Of a DNA stretch of 64,000 nucleotides, positions 50,850-59,377 are shown piece by piece. How positions within the stretch are numbered: the stretch's first letter is position 1; the number at the start of each line of letters is the position of its first letter. Source of the DNA: Arthrobacter stackebrandtii (lineage in GTDB: Bacteria > Actinomycetota > Actinomycetes > Actinomycetales > Micrococcaceae); the NCBI RefSeq assembly GCF_017876675.1, contig NZ_JAGIOI010000001.1:1612001-1676000 (forward strand), in the 5' to 3' direction. Both the position numbers and the translations under genes were made by a program. The notes below the pieces were generated by a model. The model was not told the origin of the DNA. It worked only from the letters and a program-made list of their open reading frames with translations, and did not search any database.

Positions 50850-51629
50850 ATGCTGGAGCTTGCGGCAATTCTCCTGGCCGGCTTCTGGGCCGGCATGATC
50901 AACGTGGTGGTGGGTTCGGGCACACTCGTGACGTTTCCCGTGCTGCTCCTGTTTGGCTATCCGCCGCTGACCGCGAACATCTCCAACAACATCGGCCTCG
51001 TGGCCGGCGGCCTCTCCGGCACCTGGGGCTACCGCAGGGAGCTGGCCCCCAACAAGGCCACCCTCATGCGCCTGCTGCCGGCCTCCGCGGCAGGCGGTTT
51101 GGTCGGGGCTGTGCTTTTGCTGGTACTGCCCGCCACCGCCTTCAACGCCATCGTTCCGGCACTGATCGTCCTGGGCATCCTCATGGTGGCGTTCGGCCCC
51201 GCCCTGCAAAGGCGCATGGCAACGCGCCGCTACACCGGCCCCCGTGAGGACGGGGCAGGACCTTCCCGCAGCACCGCGGGCCTGGTCGCGGGCATCTTTG
51301 TCCTCGGCATGTACGGTGGCTATTTCGGCGCGGCTCAAGGCATCCTGATCGTGGGGCTCATGAGCATCGTGACCACCCTGGCCCTGCAGCAGATCAACGC
51401 CGTCAAGAACGTGCTGACCACCACCGTCAACGCCGTCGCGGCCCTGACCTTCATCATCGTGGCCGGCGCGTACATCGACTGGAAGGTCGTGGGGCTGATC
51501 GCCGTCGGCTCCCTCCTTGGCGGCCTCGTGGGCGCACGGTTCGGGCGCAGGCTTCCTCCCGCCGCGCTGCGTGCCACCATCATCATCGTTGGCACGGCGG
51601 CCCTGGTGAAAATGCTCTTCTTCCCGTAG
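50850..51629 (+). CDS. TauE/SafE family sulfite exporter-like membrane protein
   Basis: A 259-residue TauE/SafE (DUF81) protein with about eight helices and the two-repeat layout: AGMINVVVGSGTLVTFPVLLL with the glycine-rich loop, NISNNIGLVAGGLSGTWGYR, and the second repeat GMYGGYFGAAQGILIVGLMS. Family members export sulfite, sulfoacetate and similar organosulfur compounds; the substrate here is not known. It stands alone downstream of the helix-turn-helix gene with an AGGACGAG site. Confidence 0.88.
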   Translation: MLELAAILLAGFWAGMINVVVGSGTLVTFPVLLLFGYPPLTANISNNIGLVAGGLSGTWGYRRELAPNKATLMRLLPASAAGGLVGAVLLLVLPATAFNAIVPALIVLGILMVAFGPALQRRMATRRYTGPREDGAGPSRSTAGLVAGIFVLGMYGGYFGAAQGILIVGLMSIVTTLALQQINAVKNVLTTTVNAVAALTFIIVAGAYIDWKVVGLIAVGSLLGGLVGARFGRRLPPAALRATIIIVGTAALVKMLFFP

Positions 51630-51761
51630 ACGGTGCACGCCGTGACCGGGCCGCGACCAGATTGCATTTCAGGCCCCTTTGCACCGGGCCGCTGTCGGTC
51701 CGCGCGGCCCGCACGTAGCGTGTAGTGACGGGGAAAACCTGCACATCCAAGGAGCCACGAC

Positions 51762-52403
51762 ATGAGCACAATACGCATCTCCCCACTTGCCGCAATATTT
51801 GCCGCCGGAGCCCTGGCCCTTGCAGGCTGCACCGGCAGCCCGGGCACACCAGGCACCCCTCCGCCATCGGCCGGCGCCACAAGCAGCCCTGCGGGTGGCG
51901 CGGCAACCGGCCCAAGCCAGGCACCGGCGTCGACCATGCCGGAAAGTCCCGCCGTATCCCGCGGGTCCGCTCCCGGCGGTGAGCCCACCGTCCTGCCCAC
52001 CACGGCCTCCGTGACCATTTACTACATCGCGGTGGGCGACGGCGGGACGGCCGGCCCCGAGGTCGGCTGCGGCGACAGTGCAGTGGCCGCGACCAGCCCG
52101 GCGGTCACCTTCACCGACCCCGTGGAAGCCGCCCTGGAGGAGCTGCTGGGGAGCAAGGATGAGGAAATCGGCCAGTCGGGGCTGCGCAATGCGCTGTGGC
52201 AATCGGAGCTGGTGGTGACAGGGGTGGACAGGTCGGCAACGCCCCTCTCGGTGCACCTGGAAGGCACGCTGGCACTGGCGGGCGAGTGCGACATCCCGAG
52301 GGCCGAGCAGCAGCTCATGCTCACCGCAGAGCACGCCGCAGGGGCACCGGTGGCCATCACCGTCAACGGCAAACCCCTGGCCGAGGCGCTGAGCCTGAAA
52401 TAG
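51762..52403 (+). CDS. GerMN-domain lipoprotein
   Basis: A 213-residue lipoprotein: lipobox LAGC with Cys23, then about 60 residues of Ser/Pro/Gly/Ala linker, and a GerMN domain (VTIYYIAVGDGG, PVEAALEELLGSK, GVDRSATPLSVHLEG, RAEQQLMLTAE). In actinobacteria these domains occur in envelope lipoproteins such as LpqB; the role here is unknown. It follows the exporter gene by 132 bases. Confidence 0.8.
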   Translation: MSTIRISPLAAIFAAGALALAGCTGSPGTPGTPPPSAGATSSPAGGAATGPSQAPASTMPESPAVSRGSAPGGEPTVLPTTASVTIYYIAVGDGGTAGPEVGCGDSAVAATSPAVTFTDPVEAALEELLGSKDEEIGQSGLRNALWQSELVVTGVDRSATPLSVHLEGTLALAGECDIPRAEQQLMLTAEHAAGAPVAITVNGKPLAEALSLK

Positions 52404-52443
52404 CTGTTGAAAACTTTTGATGCCTATTTAGCAACAAAAGCTA

Positions 52444-52449
52444 TATCCT
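52444..52449 (+). promoter_or_regulatory. -10 element for a leaderless transcript
   Basis: TATCCT ends six bases before GTG 52456 with no ribosome site. Upstream, TAGCTGTTG (52401-52409) and CAACAAAAGCTA (52432-52443) form an imperfect inverted repeat that may be an operator. Confidence 0.45.
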
Positions 52450-52455
52450 GAGCAC

Positions 52456-53781
52456 GTGAACACTACAGCCCCCGGTGCCAATGCCGCCGCCGAAACCCTG
52501 TCCGAAGAAGCCGTCGACGCCCTGGCCAGGGCCGGCGGAGCGCCCCACGCCCCGGCGGGTCGCGGCGCGCCGCACCCCCACGAAGCACTGCTGTCCTCCC
52601 GGGCTGCGAACATCAAGCAGTCGGCCGTGCGCGATGTCTTTGAAATTTCCATGCAGCCCGGTCTCGTCTCCTTGGCCGGCGGAAACCCCTACCTGCAGTC
52701 GCTGCCCCTCGAGCGCCTCGCCGCCACGGCCGCCGAAATTGTTGCCGAACACGGCCTGGAGGCCCTGCAGTACGGGGGCGGGCAGGGCACGGAGGAGCTG
52801 CGCACGCAGATCTGCGAGGTCATGGCCGCCGAGGGCATCCTCGACGCCGATCCGGAGAACGTCGTCATTACGGCAGGCTCCCAGTCCGCACAGGATGTTG
52901 CGGCGAAGGTCTTTTGCGATCCGGGCGACGTCATCCTGCTGGAGGACCCCACCTATGTGGGTGCGTTGAACACCTTCGAGGCGTACGAGGTCGACGTGCA
53001 GCCGGTGGCCGGCGACGAGCATGGCATCATCCCGTCCCTGCTGCGCGAGCGGATTGCCGCCCTGCAGGCCGAGGGCAAGCGGATCAAGCTGCTGTACACG
53101 ATCCCCAACTTCAACAACCCCTCCGGCGTCATGCTGGCGCCGGAGCGCCGGCAGGAAATCGTGGATATATGCCGCGAGGCGAATATTCTGGTACTGGAGG
53201 ACAACCCCTACGGCCTGCTGAAGTTCGATGGCGTTCTGCCGGAGCCGCTGCGTGCGGCGAACCCCGACGACGTGCTGTACCTGGGCTCGTTCTCCAAGAT
53301 CTTCGCCCCGGGCCTGCGCATTGGCTGGGCCCTGGTCCCGGCACACCTGAAGCAGCGCTACTACCTGGCCAGCGAGGCCGTGACCCTGTGCCCGCCCACC
53401 CTGAATCAGATGCTGGTCAGCGAATATCTGCGCAACTACGACTGGCAGGGCCAGATCGCCACGTACCGGGCGCTCTATGCCGAACGCTGTGCCGCCCTTC
53501 TGGAGGCACTGGACGAATTCATGCCGGAGGGTGTTTCCTGGACGCGTCCCGAGGGCGGCTTCTTCGTGTGGCTGACCCTGCCAGAGGGCATTGACACATA
53601 CCCGCTGCTGCATGAAGGCATCGACGCCGGGGTGGTGTTCGTCCCGGGCGCCGCATTCTCGGCGGCTGAAGGACCCAGCAGCAAGCTGCGCCTGGCCTTC
53701 AGCGCCGTTCCGCCGGGGACCCTCCGCGAAGGCGTCAGGCGCCTCGCCCCGGTGCTTGCCAAGGCCATCGCCGCCGCATAG
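52456..53781 (+). CDS. PLP-dependent aminotransferase (2-aminoadipate/branched-chain type)
   Basis: A 441-residue fold-type I aminotransferase of the LysN/valine-pyruvate-like group, related to the catalytic part of MocR proteins. MQPGLVSLAGGNPYLQSLPL starts the domain; YGGGQGTEELRTQICEVMA and ITAGSQSAQDVAAKVFCDPG are standard; LYTIPNFNNPSGVML and LVLEDNPYGLLKF bracket the PLP ring Asp; LGSFSKIFAPGLRIGW has the PLP Lys. An N-terminal Ala-rich extension precedes. It is convergent with the bkd operon. Transamination of branched-chain amino acids to feed that complex is plausible, but the substrate is inferred. Confidence 0.88.
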   Translation: MNTTAPGANAAAETLSEEAVDALARAGGAPHAPAGRGAPHPHEALLSSRAANIKQSAVRDVFEISMQPGLVSLAGGNPYLQSLPLERLAATAAEIVAEHGLEALQYGGGQGTEELRTQICEVMAAEGILDADPENVVITAGSQSAQDVAAKVFCDPGDVILLEDPTYVGALNTFEAYEVDVQPVAGDEHGIIPSLLRERIAALQAEGKRIKLLYTIPNFNNPSGVMLAPERRQEIVDICREANILVLEDNPYGLLKFDGVLPEPLRAANPDDVLYLGSFSKIFAPGLRIGWALVPAHLKQRYYLASEAVTLCPPTLNQMLVSEYLRNYDWQGQIATYRALYAERCAALLEALDEFMPEGVSWTRPEGGFFVWLTLPEGIDTYPLLHEGIDAGVVFVPGAAFSAAEGPSSKLRLAFSAVPPGTLREGVRRLAPVLAKAIAAA

Positions 53782-53795
53782 CCCGCCCCCATGGC

Positions 53796-53833
53796 GCAGC
53801 ACCCGCGACAATTCCTGCCGGGAAGGGTGCTGC
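53796..53833. terminator. Possible terminator of the aminotransferase gene
   Basis: GCAGCACCC (53796-53804) pairs with GGGTGCTGC (53825-53833) around a 20-base loop, 15 bases after the stop and before the end of the convergent bkdC. The long loop makes it less certain. Confidence 0.4.
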
Positions 53834-53911
53834 CCAACAGCGGTGAAGGGATGCCATGCCGGCGCCTTGGACGGGACGCGGGGCGGCGCGCCTGTAACAA
53901 TGCGAACTACG

Positions 53912-55327
53912 TCAGTCGAGCAGCAGCGCGGGCTCTTCCATGATTGCTGCGACGTCCGCCATGAAGCGTGCGGACAGGTCGCCGTCCACCACTCGGTGGT
54001 CAAACGACCCGCCGAGCGTGGTGACCCAGCGCGGCACAACCTCGCCATCCACAACCCACGGCTTCTGCTTGATCGTGCCGAACGCCACGATCGCCACCTC
54101 GCCCGGGTTGATGATGGGCGTGCCGGTGTCAATCCCGAGCGCACCGATGTTCGTGACCGTCAGTGTCCCGCCCTGCATGGCGGCCGGGGCGGTCTTGCCC
54201 GCACGGGCCGTGGTGGCCAGCTCGTTCAGCGCAACGGCCAGCTCCTTCAGGCTCAGGTCCTGTGCGTCCTTGATGTTGGGCACCATGAGCCCGCGCGGCG
54301 TGGCCGCGGCAATGCCCAGGTTCATGAAGTGCTTGATGAGGATCTCATCGCCGGTCCAGGTCGCATTGACGGAAGGGTTGCGCGCGGCAGCCCAAATCAC
54401 GGCCTTCGCCAGGATGAGCAGCGGCGAGACCTTGATGCCCTCAAAATCGCGTGACACCTTCAGCCGCTTCACAAACTCCATGGTGCGCGACGCGTCAACG
54501 TCCACAAAAATGCTCACATGCGGTGCGGTGAACGCGCTGTCCACCATGGCCTTGGCAGTCGCCTTGCGCACGCCCTTGACCTTGATGCGCTCAATGCGGG
54601 GGTCCTCCGCCGAGCCCTGTGCGGCGGCGGGTGCCCAGAAGGATCCCGCGGCAGCCTGTTCGGCGGCGCGCTGGTCGTGGTAGCTGAGCAGGTCCTTCTT
54701 AGTGACTTCCCCGCGCAGCCCGGTGGCCAGGACCTCGCTGAGGTTGATGCCCAGGTCCTTGGCCGCCTTGCGCACCGGCGGCTTCGCCAGCACCCGGTTG
54801 GCCCGGGCCACCATGCGGTTGGCGGTGGCCGCCGCCTTGCCGATGATGCCCGACGCCGGATCCTGGCCGGGTGCCTTGGCTGCGGCAGGTGCCGGTGCGG
54901 CAGCAGGCGCAGCCGCCTGGGCGGGCACGGCGGAAGCCGCAGCCAGCCGCGGGCGGCGCTTGACGGCGTCGGCCTTGGGACCGGAGCCGACCAGCGGCTT
55001 GAGCACTTCAGCCTCTTCCGGGGCAGGGGCTTGCGGGGCAGCCGTCGCCGGGGCGGCAGGTTCAGCCGCCGAACCCTGGACAGAACCCGAGCCGATGGCG
55101 ATGATGGGCGTGCCGACGTCCACCGTCTCGCCCTCGGCAACCATCAGCGCCGCCACCACGCCCGCATAGGGGGACGGCAGCTCGACGAGCGACTTGGCCG
55201 TTTCAATCTCCACGATGACGTCGTTGACGGCAACGGTGTCGCCCTCCTTGACCTTCCAGGAGACGATTTCGGCCTCGAGCAGGCCCTCGCCGACGTCGGG
55301 CAGCTTGAACAGGTTGGGGGCAGTCAT
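53912..55327 (-). CDS. bkdC: Branched-chain 2-oxoacid dehydrogenase E2 (dihydrolipoamide acyltransferase)
   Basis: A 471-residue E2. The lipoyl domain at 1-80 has [21 protein letters not shown], with the lipoyl Lys in ETAKS; an Ala/Pro linker follows; the E1/E3-binding domain is [20 protein letters not shown]; the catalytic domain ends with [15 protein letters not shown], where HRVVDG carries the active His and Asp. One lipoyl domain is present. It follows bkdB by 11 bases. No E3 gene is in the window, so the complex must use an Lpd encoded elsewhere. Confidence 0.92.
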   Translation of the reverse strand: MTAPNLFKLPDVGEGLLEAEIVSWKVKEGDTVAVNDVIVEIETAKSLVELPSPYAGVVAALMVAEGETVDVGTPIIAIGSGSVQGSAAEPAAPATAAPQAPAPEEAEVLKPLVGSGPKADAVKRRPRLAAASAVPAQAAAPAAAPAPAAAKAPGQDPASGIIGKAAATANRMVARANRVLAKPPVRKAAKDLGINLSEVLATGLRGEVTKKDLLSYHDQRAAEQAAAGSFWAPAAAQGSAEDPRIERIKVKGVRKATAKAMVDSAFTAPHVSIFVDVDASRTMEFVKRLKVSRDFEGIKVSPLLILAKAVIWAAARNPSVNATWTGDEILIKHFMNLGIAAATPRGLMVPNIKDAQDLSLKELAVALNELATTARAGKTAPAAMQGGTLTVTNIGALGIDTGTPIINPGEVAIVAFGTIKQKPWVVDGEVVPRWVTTLGGSFDHRVVDGDLSARFMADVAAIMEEPALLLD

Positions 55328-55338
55328 GGTGGGCCTTC

Positions 55339-56313
55339 CTAGTATGCGAAGGCGCGGTCCAACGCCTCCAGCATGCGGTCGATGTCCGGCAGGTAGTGCT
55401 CCTCGACGCGTGCCACGGGGTAGGGCATGTGGAAGCCACCGACGCGGATGGCCGGGGATTCCAGCGAATAGAAGCAGCGTTCGCTGATGCGGGAGGCGAT
55501 TTCTCCGCCGATGCCGCCGAAGGTGGGGGCTTCGTGGGCCACCACCAGCCGGCCGGTCTTGTTGACGGAGGCCTCGACGGTGTCAAAGTCGATGGGGGAA
55601 ATGGATCGCAGGTCAATGACTTCCACGCTGTGTCCGTCTTCCGCGGCGGCGTTGGCCGCGGCCAGGGCAACGGGGACCAGGGGCCCGTAGGCGACGATTG
55701 TGGCGTCGCTGCCTTCGCGGATCACGTGGGCCTTGAACGGGTCGCCGGGGCTGTTTTCGGTGTCGACCTCGCCCTTGAGCCAGTAGCGGCGCTTGGGTTC
55801 GAAGAAGATGACCGGGTCCTGGCATTCCACGGCCTGCTGGATCATCCAGTAGGCGTCGTTGGCGTTGGAAGGGGTGATGATGCGCAGCCCAGCCGTGTGG
55901 GCGAACAGGGCCTCCGGGGATTCCGAGTGGTGCTCGATGGAGCCGATGCCGCCGCCGTAGGGAATGCGGATAACGACGGGGGCGCTGAGCTGGCCGTCGG
56001 AGCGCGTGTGGATCTTGGCCAGCTGCGTGGTGATCTGGTTGAAGGCCGGGAAGACGAAGCCGTCGAACTGGATCTCGCAGATGGGGTGGTGGCCGCGCAG
56101 TGCCATGCCGATCGCCGTGCCGACGATGCCGGATTCGGCCAGCGGGGTGTCCATGACGCGGTGGGCGCCGAACTCGGCTTTCAGGCCCTCGGTGATGCGG
56201 TAGACCCCACCCAGGGAACCGATGTCCTCCCCCATGATGAAGCTCTTGGGATCGTTCGAGAGCTTGGCACGCAGGCCCTCATTGATGGCCTTGGCAATGG
56301 TCATTGTGCTCAT
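55339..56313 (-). CDS. bkdB: Branched-chain 2-oxoacid dehydrogenase E1 beta
   Basis: A 324-residue E1-beta subunit: [73 protein letters not shown] with the active-site loop, and [20 protein letters not shown]. The C-terminal transketolase-like domain ([34 protein letters not shown]) is complete. Its start overlaps the bkdA stop by four bases (ATGA). Confidence 0.93.
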   Translation of the reverse strand: MSTMTIAKAINEGLRAKLSNDPKSFIMGEDIGSLGGVYRITEGLKAEFGAHRVMDTPLAESGIVGTAIGMALRGHHPICEIQFDGFVFPAFNQITTQLAKIHTRSDGQLSAPVVIRIPYGGGIGSIEHHSESPEALFAHTAGLRIITPSNANDAYWMIQQAVECQDPVIFFEPKRRYWLKGEVDTENSPGDPFKAHVIREGSDATIVAYGPLVPVALAAANAAAEDGHSVEVIDLRSISPIDFDTVEASVNKTGRLVVAHEAPTFGGIGGEIASRISERCFYSLESPAIRVGGFHMPYPVARVEEHYLPDIDRMLEALDRAFAY

Positions 56314-57575
56314 GCGGCACCGCCCTGGATCTGCGAGTTGTTGGTGTCGGCATCGGCGAAGGAAGCCTCGTAGCTTTCAAACCAGGCGAGCTCCTCGGCC
56401 ACCAGCGGGTGGGCCTCGGCGTAGACGGTGGCGAACTTCTGGCGGATGTCCGCCCCGCCCAGCGCCAGCGTGGCGCGCCGGACGTGGGCAGCCAGCTCAT
56501 CGCCGTCGTTCTTCACCTGCTCAAAGAATTCATCATCGGCCAGCCCTTGGGCGCGCAGGTAAGTTTCCAGGCGCGCCAGGGGATCCTTGGCCTTCCAGAA
56601 TTCCTCTTCGGCATTCATGCGGTACTTGGTGGGGTCGTCGGCGGTGGTGTGCGCGCCGATCCGGTAGGTGGAGGCCTCGATCAGGACCGGCCCGTGGCCG
56701 TTGCGGGCGTGGTCGAGGGCCCACTGGGTCACGGCGTAGACGGCCAGGACGTCGTTGCCGTCCACCCGGATGCCGGGGATGCCGTATCCGCCCGCGCGGT
56801 TGACCAGCGGAATCTTGGACTGGACCTCGAAGGGGACGGAGATGGCCCAGTTGTTGTTCTGGCAGAAAAACACGACCGGGGCGTCGTAGGAGGCGGCAAA
56901 CACCATGGACTCGTGGACGTCGCCCTCGCTGCTGGATCCGTCGCCGAAGTAGGCCACGACGGCGGCCGGCTCGGTTGCGGGGTCGGCTGCCAGGTCCCGG
57001 GAGATGCCCATGGCGTAGCCCACGGCGTGCAGCGTCTGGGCCGCCAGCACCAGCGTGTAGAGGTGGAAGTTGGTCTCGCGGGGGTCCCAGCCGCCGTTGG
57101 AGATGCCGCGGAAAAGCTTGAGGAGGTCCGCAAGGTCCAGGCCGCGGGTCAGGGCAACCCCGTGTTCGCGGTAGGTGGGGAAGGCGTAGTCGGCAGGCTT
57201 CATGGCCCGTCCGGAACCGATCTGGGCAGCTTCCTGGCCAACGACGGGAACCCACAGGGCGAGCTCGCCCTGGCGCTGGAGCGCGGTGGCCTCGGCGTCA
57301 AAACGGCGCACGGTAGCCATGTCGCGGTAGAAGCCGCGCAGCACCTCGGGGTCCAACGCCTCAATGTAGGGGCTGAAAGTGGACTCGTGGTGCAAGGCGC
57401 CGTGCTCGTCGAGAAGCTGGACCGCCTCATCGGGGCCGACGGTTCGATTCTGCAGCACACCGGCCGAACCACCTGCCTGCGGGCGCCCGGGGGCAGGTGC
57501 GTCCGGGGCGGGCGCCCCCTGGATTGGCGATGCGTCGCCAGCGGTGCCACTGGCAGCGTGCTGGGCGTTGCCCAT
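56310..57575 (-). CDS. bkdA: Branched-chain 2-oxoacid dehydrogenase E1 alpha
   Basis: A 421-residue thiamine diphosphate-dependent E1-alpha. YRDMATVRRFDAEATALQRQ starts the domain; GYAMGISRDL and YFGDGSSSEGDVHESMVFA include the GDG(x)nN thiamine motif, ended by QNNNWAISVPFEVQ; TYRIGAHTTADDPTKYR is the phosphorylation-loop region. The 50 N-terminal residues are Ala/Pro/Gly-rich. ATG 57575 is chosen for GAGGAGAC; a Met nine codons earlier lacks one. It decarboxylates branched-chain 2-oxoacids together with BkdB. Confidence 0.92.
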   Translation of the reverse strand: MGNAQHAASGTAGDASPIQGAPAPDAPAPGRPQAGGSAGVLQNRTVGPDEAVQLLDEHGALHHESTFSPYIEALDPEVLRGFYRDMATVRRFDAEATALQRQGELALWVPVVGQEAAQIGSGRAMKPADYAFPTYREHGVALTRGLDLADLLKLFRGISNGGWDPRETNFHLYTLVLAAQTLHAVGYAMGISRDLAADPATEPAAVVAYFGDGSSSEGDVHESMVFAASYDAPVVFFCQNNNWAISVPFEVQSKIPLVNRAGGYGIPGIRVDGNDVLAVYAVTQWALDHARNGHGPVLIEASTYRIGAHTTADDPTKYRMNAEEEFWKAKDPLARLETYLRAQGLADDEFFEQVKNDGDELAAHVRRATLALGGADIRQKFATVYAEAHPLVAEELAWFESYEASFADADTNNSQIQGGAA

Positions 57576-57631
57576 GCTGTCTCCTCGTCTGCCGAACCTC
57601 ACGGGACCCGTAGTCCCACGTCGACTCGTTG

Positions 57632-57720
57632 GTATCGATATATGCCCTCAATGGAATACATTCCGCAGGCCGCATATATATACGTTTTCGATTTACAACT
57701 GTATCGGTACATGCCCGCAA
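57632..57720. promoter_or_regulatory. Direct repeats in the AT-rich bkd promoter region
   Basis: GTATCGATATATGCCCTCAA (57632-57651) and GTATCGGTACATGCCCGCAA (57701-57720) agree at 16 of 20 positions, 69 bases apart. Between them lies an AT-rich segment with TATATATA (57674-57681). This is the only region where the bkdA promoter can lie. The sites would suit an Lrp/AsnC- or other multimeric regulator, which is not in the window. Confidence 0.5.
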
Positions 57721-57739
57721 ACAGCGTCTTTGTTAATGG

Positions 57740-58861
57740 CTAGGAACGGTGCGGCTCTTTTGTATAGCCTGCACAGATTTCCAGGAACCGGGTGTTGGCG
57801 GCCACTTCGCCGATGCTGACGCGCACACCCTCGTCGCCGAAGGCGCGCACGGAGAGCGCGTGTTCTTCCGCCAATGCTGCAAACTCTTGGGTGTTGTGGC
57901 CCAATTCCAGCCACAGGAAGTTTCCCTGGGCGTCGGGAACCTGCCAGCCCAGGTCCGCAAGTCCCGCCATGACTCGGGTGCGCTCGTCGACCAGGCTTTG
58001 TACTCTTTCCACAACCTGGTCGTAGTGCTCGAGGGATGCAACAGCGGCCTGCTCGCCAATGCCGGAGACGGCGAACGGCGTGGCTGCGGCCCTCAGGTAT
58101 TGGGTGATGCCGGGCTGGGAAATCGAATAACCCACGCGCAGTCCCGCCAGTCCATGCGCCTTGGAGAATGTCCGCAGCACCATCACATTGGGGTATTTGC
58201 GGTACAGCTCAACACCGTTGACGGCGTCTTCGGCACGAACAAATTCCTGGTATGCCTCGTCAATGACGATGACCACGTCACTGGGGACGCTGCGGATGAA
58301 CTCTTCCGTTTCACCTGCGCGCAGCGCCGGACCCGTGGGGTTGTTCGGGGTGCACAGCAGCACCACCTTGGTGTTTTCGGTGACCGCTGCAGCCATGGCC
58401 GGAAGGTCGTGGCGGCCGTCGGCCTGCACCGGCACCTGGACGCTCTTTGCGCCGGCCAGCCCCACACAGATGGGGTATGCCTCGAACGACCGCCAGGCGT
58501 AGAGGACCTCGTCCTGCACGCCGTCGTCGTTCTGACCGGAAAAAGCGGCAAGGATCTGGTTCAGGGCGCCGAGGCTTCCGGCACCGGTGACAATGTCGTC
58601 GGCGGGGATGTCCAGAAAGTCGCTAAGGGCGTTGCGCAGCAAGGTGCAGCTCGTGTCCGGGTAGCGGTGAACACCCGCGGCACCGCGGAGGACCTCGAGC
58701 ACGGCCGGGACCGGCCCCAGCGGGTTCTCATTGGAGGAGAGCTTGAAGCTTTCTAGCCCAGGGACTGCCACGGGCGGCTTGCCCGCCGCGTACTTCGGCA
58801 GGCGGCCCACTACGTGGCGCGGCTGCACGCCGGCATGGTCGGAGGCATTCATGGAGGTCAT
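57740..58861 (-). CDS. hisC: Histidinol-phosphate/aromatic aminotransferase family protein
   Basis: A 373-residue PLP enzyme of the HisC/Pat group. SFKLSSNENPLGPVPAVLEV opens the fold; VLLCTPNNPTGPALRAGE and VVIVIDEAYQEFV bracket the pyridine-binding Asp; VMVLRTFSKAHGLAGLRVGY has the PLP Lys in FSKAHG. Actinobacteria usually have a hisC within the his operon and a second copy like this one acting on aromatic amino acids, so the symbol is tentative. The start at 58861 is used; Met-4 is possible. It stands upstream of the bkd operon but is separated from it by 164 bases. Confidence 0.85.
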   Translation of the reverse strand: MTSMNASDHAGVQPRHVVGRLPKYAAGKPPVAVPGLESFKLSSNENPLGPVPAVLEVLRGAAGVHRYPDTSCTLLRNALSDFLDIPADDIVTGAGSLGALNQILAAFSGQNDDGVQDEVLYAWRSFEAYPICVGLAGAKSVQVPVQADGRHDLPAMAAAVTENTKVVLLCTPNNPTGPALRAGETEEFIRSVPSDVVIVIDEAYQEFVRAEDAVNGVELYRKYPNVMVLRTFSKAHGLAGLRVGYSISQPGITQYLRAAATPFAVSGIGEQAAVASLEHYDQVVERVQSLVDERTRVMAGLADLGWQVPDAQGNFLWLELGHNTQEFAALAEEHALSVRAFGDEGVRVSIGEVAANTRFLEICAGYTKEPHRS

Positions 58862-58925
58862 GCCCCAAGCTTATTGCAGTGCTTCACATACCTTTCATGG
58901 TTCCATCCTGTGGAATCATGGACGC

Positions 58926-59345
58926 ATGGGAAGATTTGTGGTTCGAGTGCTCATTAACGGCCTTGCGATCTGGGTTGCCAGCTGGCTCCTGCCCGGGCTG
59001 ACCATTGCACCGGCAAAGGTGGTTGGTGGAGACATTGTCGGAACCGGCGCCACTGCGGACACCATCAACACGGTGCTTGCCTACCTCTTCATCGGCCTCA
59101 TTTTCGGCGTGGTCAACGCCCTGGTGAAGCCCATCGTGAAATTGCTGTCGCTGCCTGTCACCATCCTGACGCTGGGACTGTTCACGGTCATCATCAATGC
59201 CGCAATGTTGTGGCTTACGGCCTGGGCCAGCAGCTACACCCCCATCCAGTTCTCCATCGACGACTTCTTCTGGACCGCAATCCTGGCCGCCTTGATCATC
59301 AGCATTGTCTCCATGGTCGCCGGCAGCCTGACACGCACCCGGTAG
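58926..59345 (+). CDS. Phage holin family 4 / mycobacterial small membrane protein
   Basis: A 139-residue integral membrane protein with four hydrophobic helices: FVVRVLINGLAIWVASWLLP, VLAYLFIGLIFGVVNALVKP followed by IVKLLSLPVTILTLGLF, then a further helix pair up to SLTRTR. This layout with the conserved VNALVKPxxxxLSLPxTxxTLGLF core marks the phage_holin_4_2 (DUF360-like) family. It is widespread and not evidence of a prophage here. ATG 58926 begins the first helix. Confidence 0.88.
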   Translation: MGRFVVRVLINGLAIWVASWLLPGLTIAPAKVVGGDIVGTGATADTINTVLAYLFIGLIFGVVNALVKPIVKLLSLPVTILTLGLFTVIINAAMLWLTAWASSYTPIQFSIDDFFWTAILAALIISIVSMVAGSLTRTR

Positions 59346-59377
59346 GCCCCGACTGCGGCGCATTCCCGCCCGCCGCT

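Noticed and set aside
58926-59345. A prophage remnant
   Set aside because: The holin-4 family name is misleading; this membrane protein is common in actinobacterial chromosomes and no other phage gene is near.
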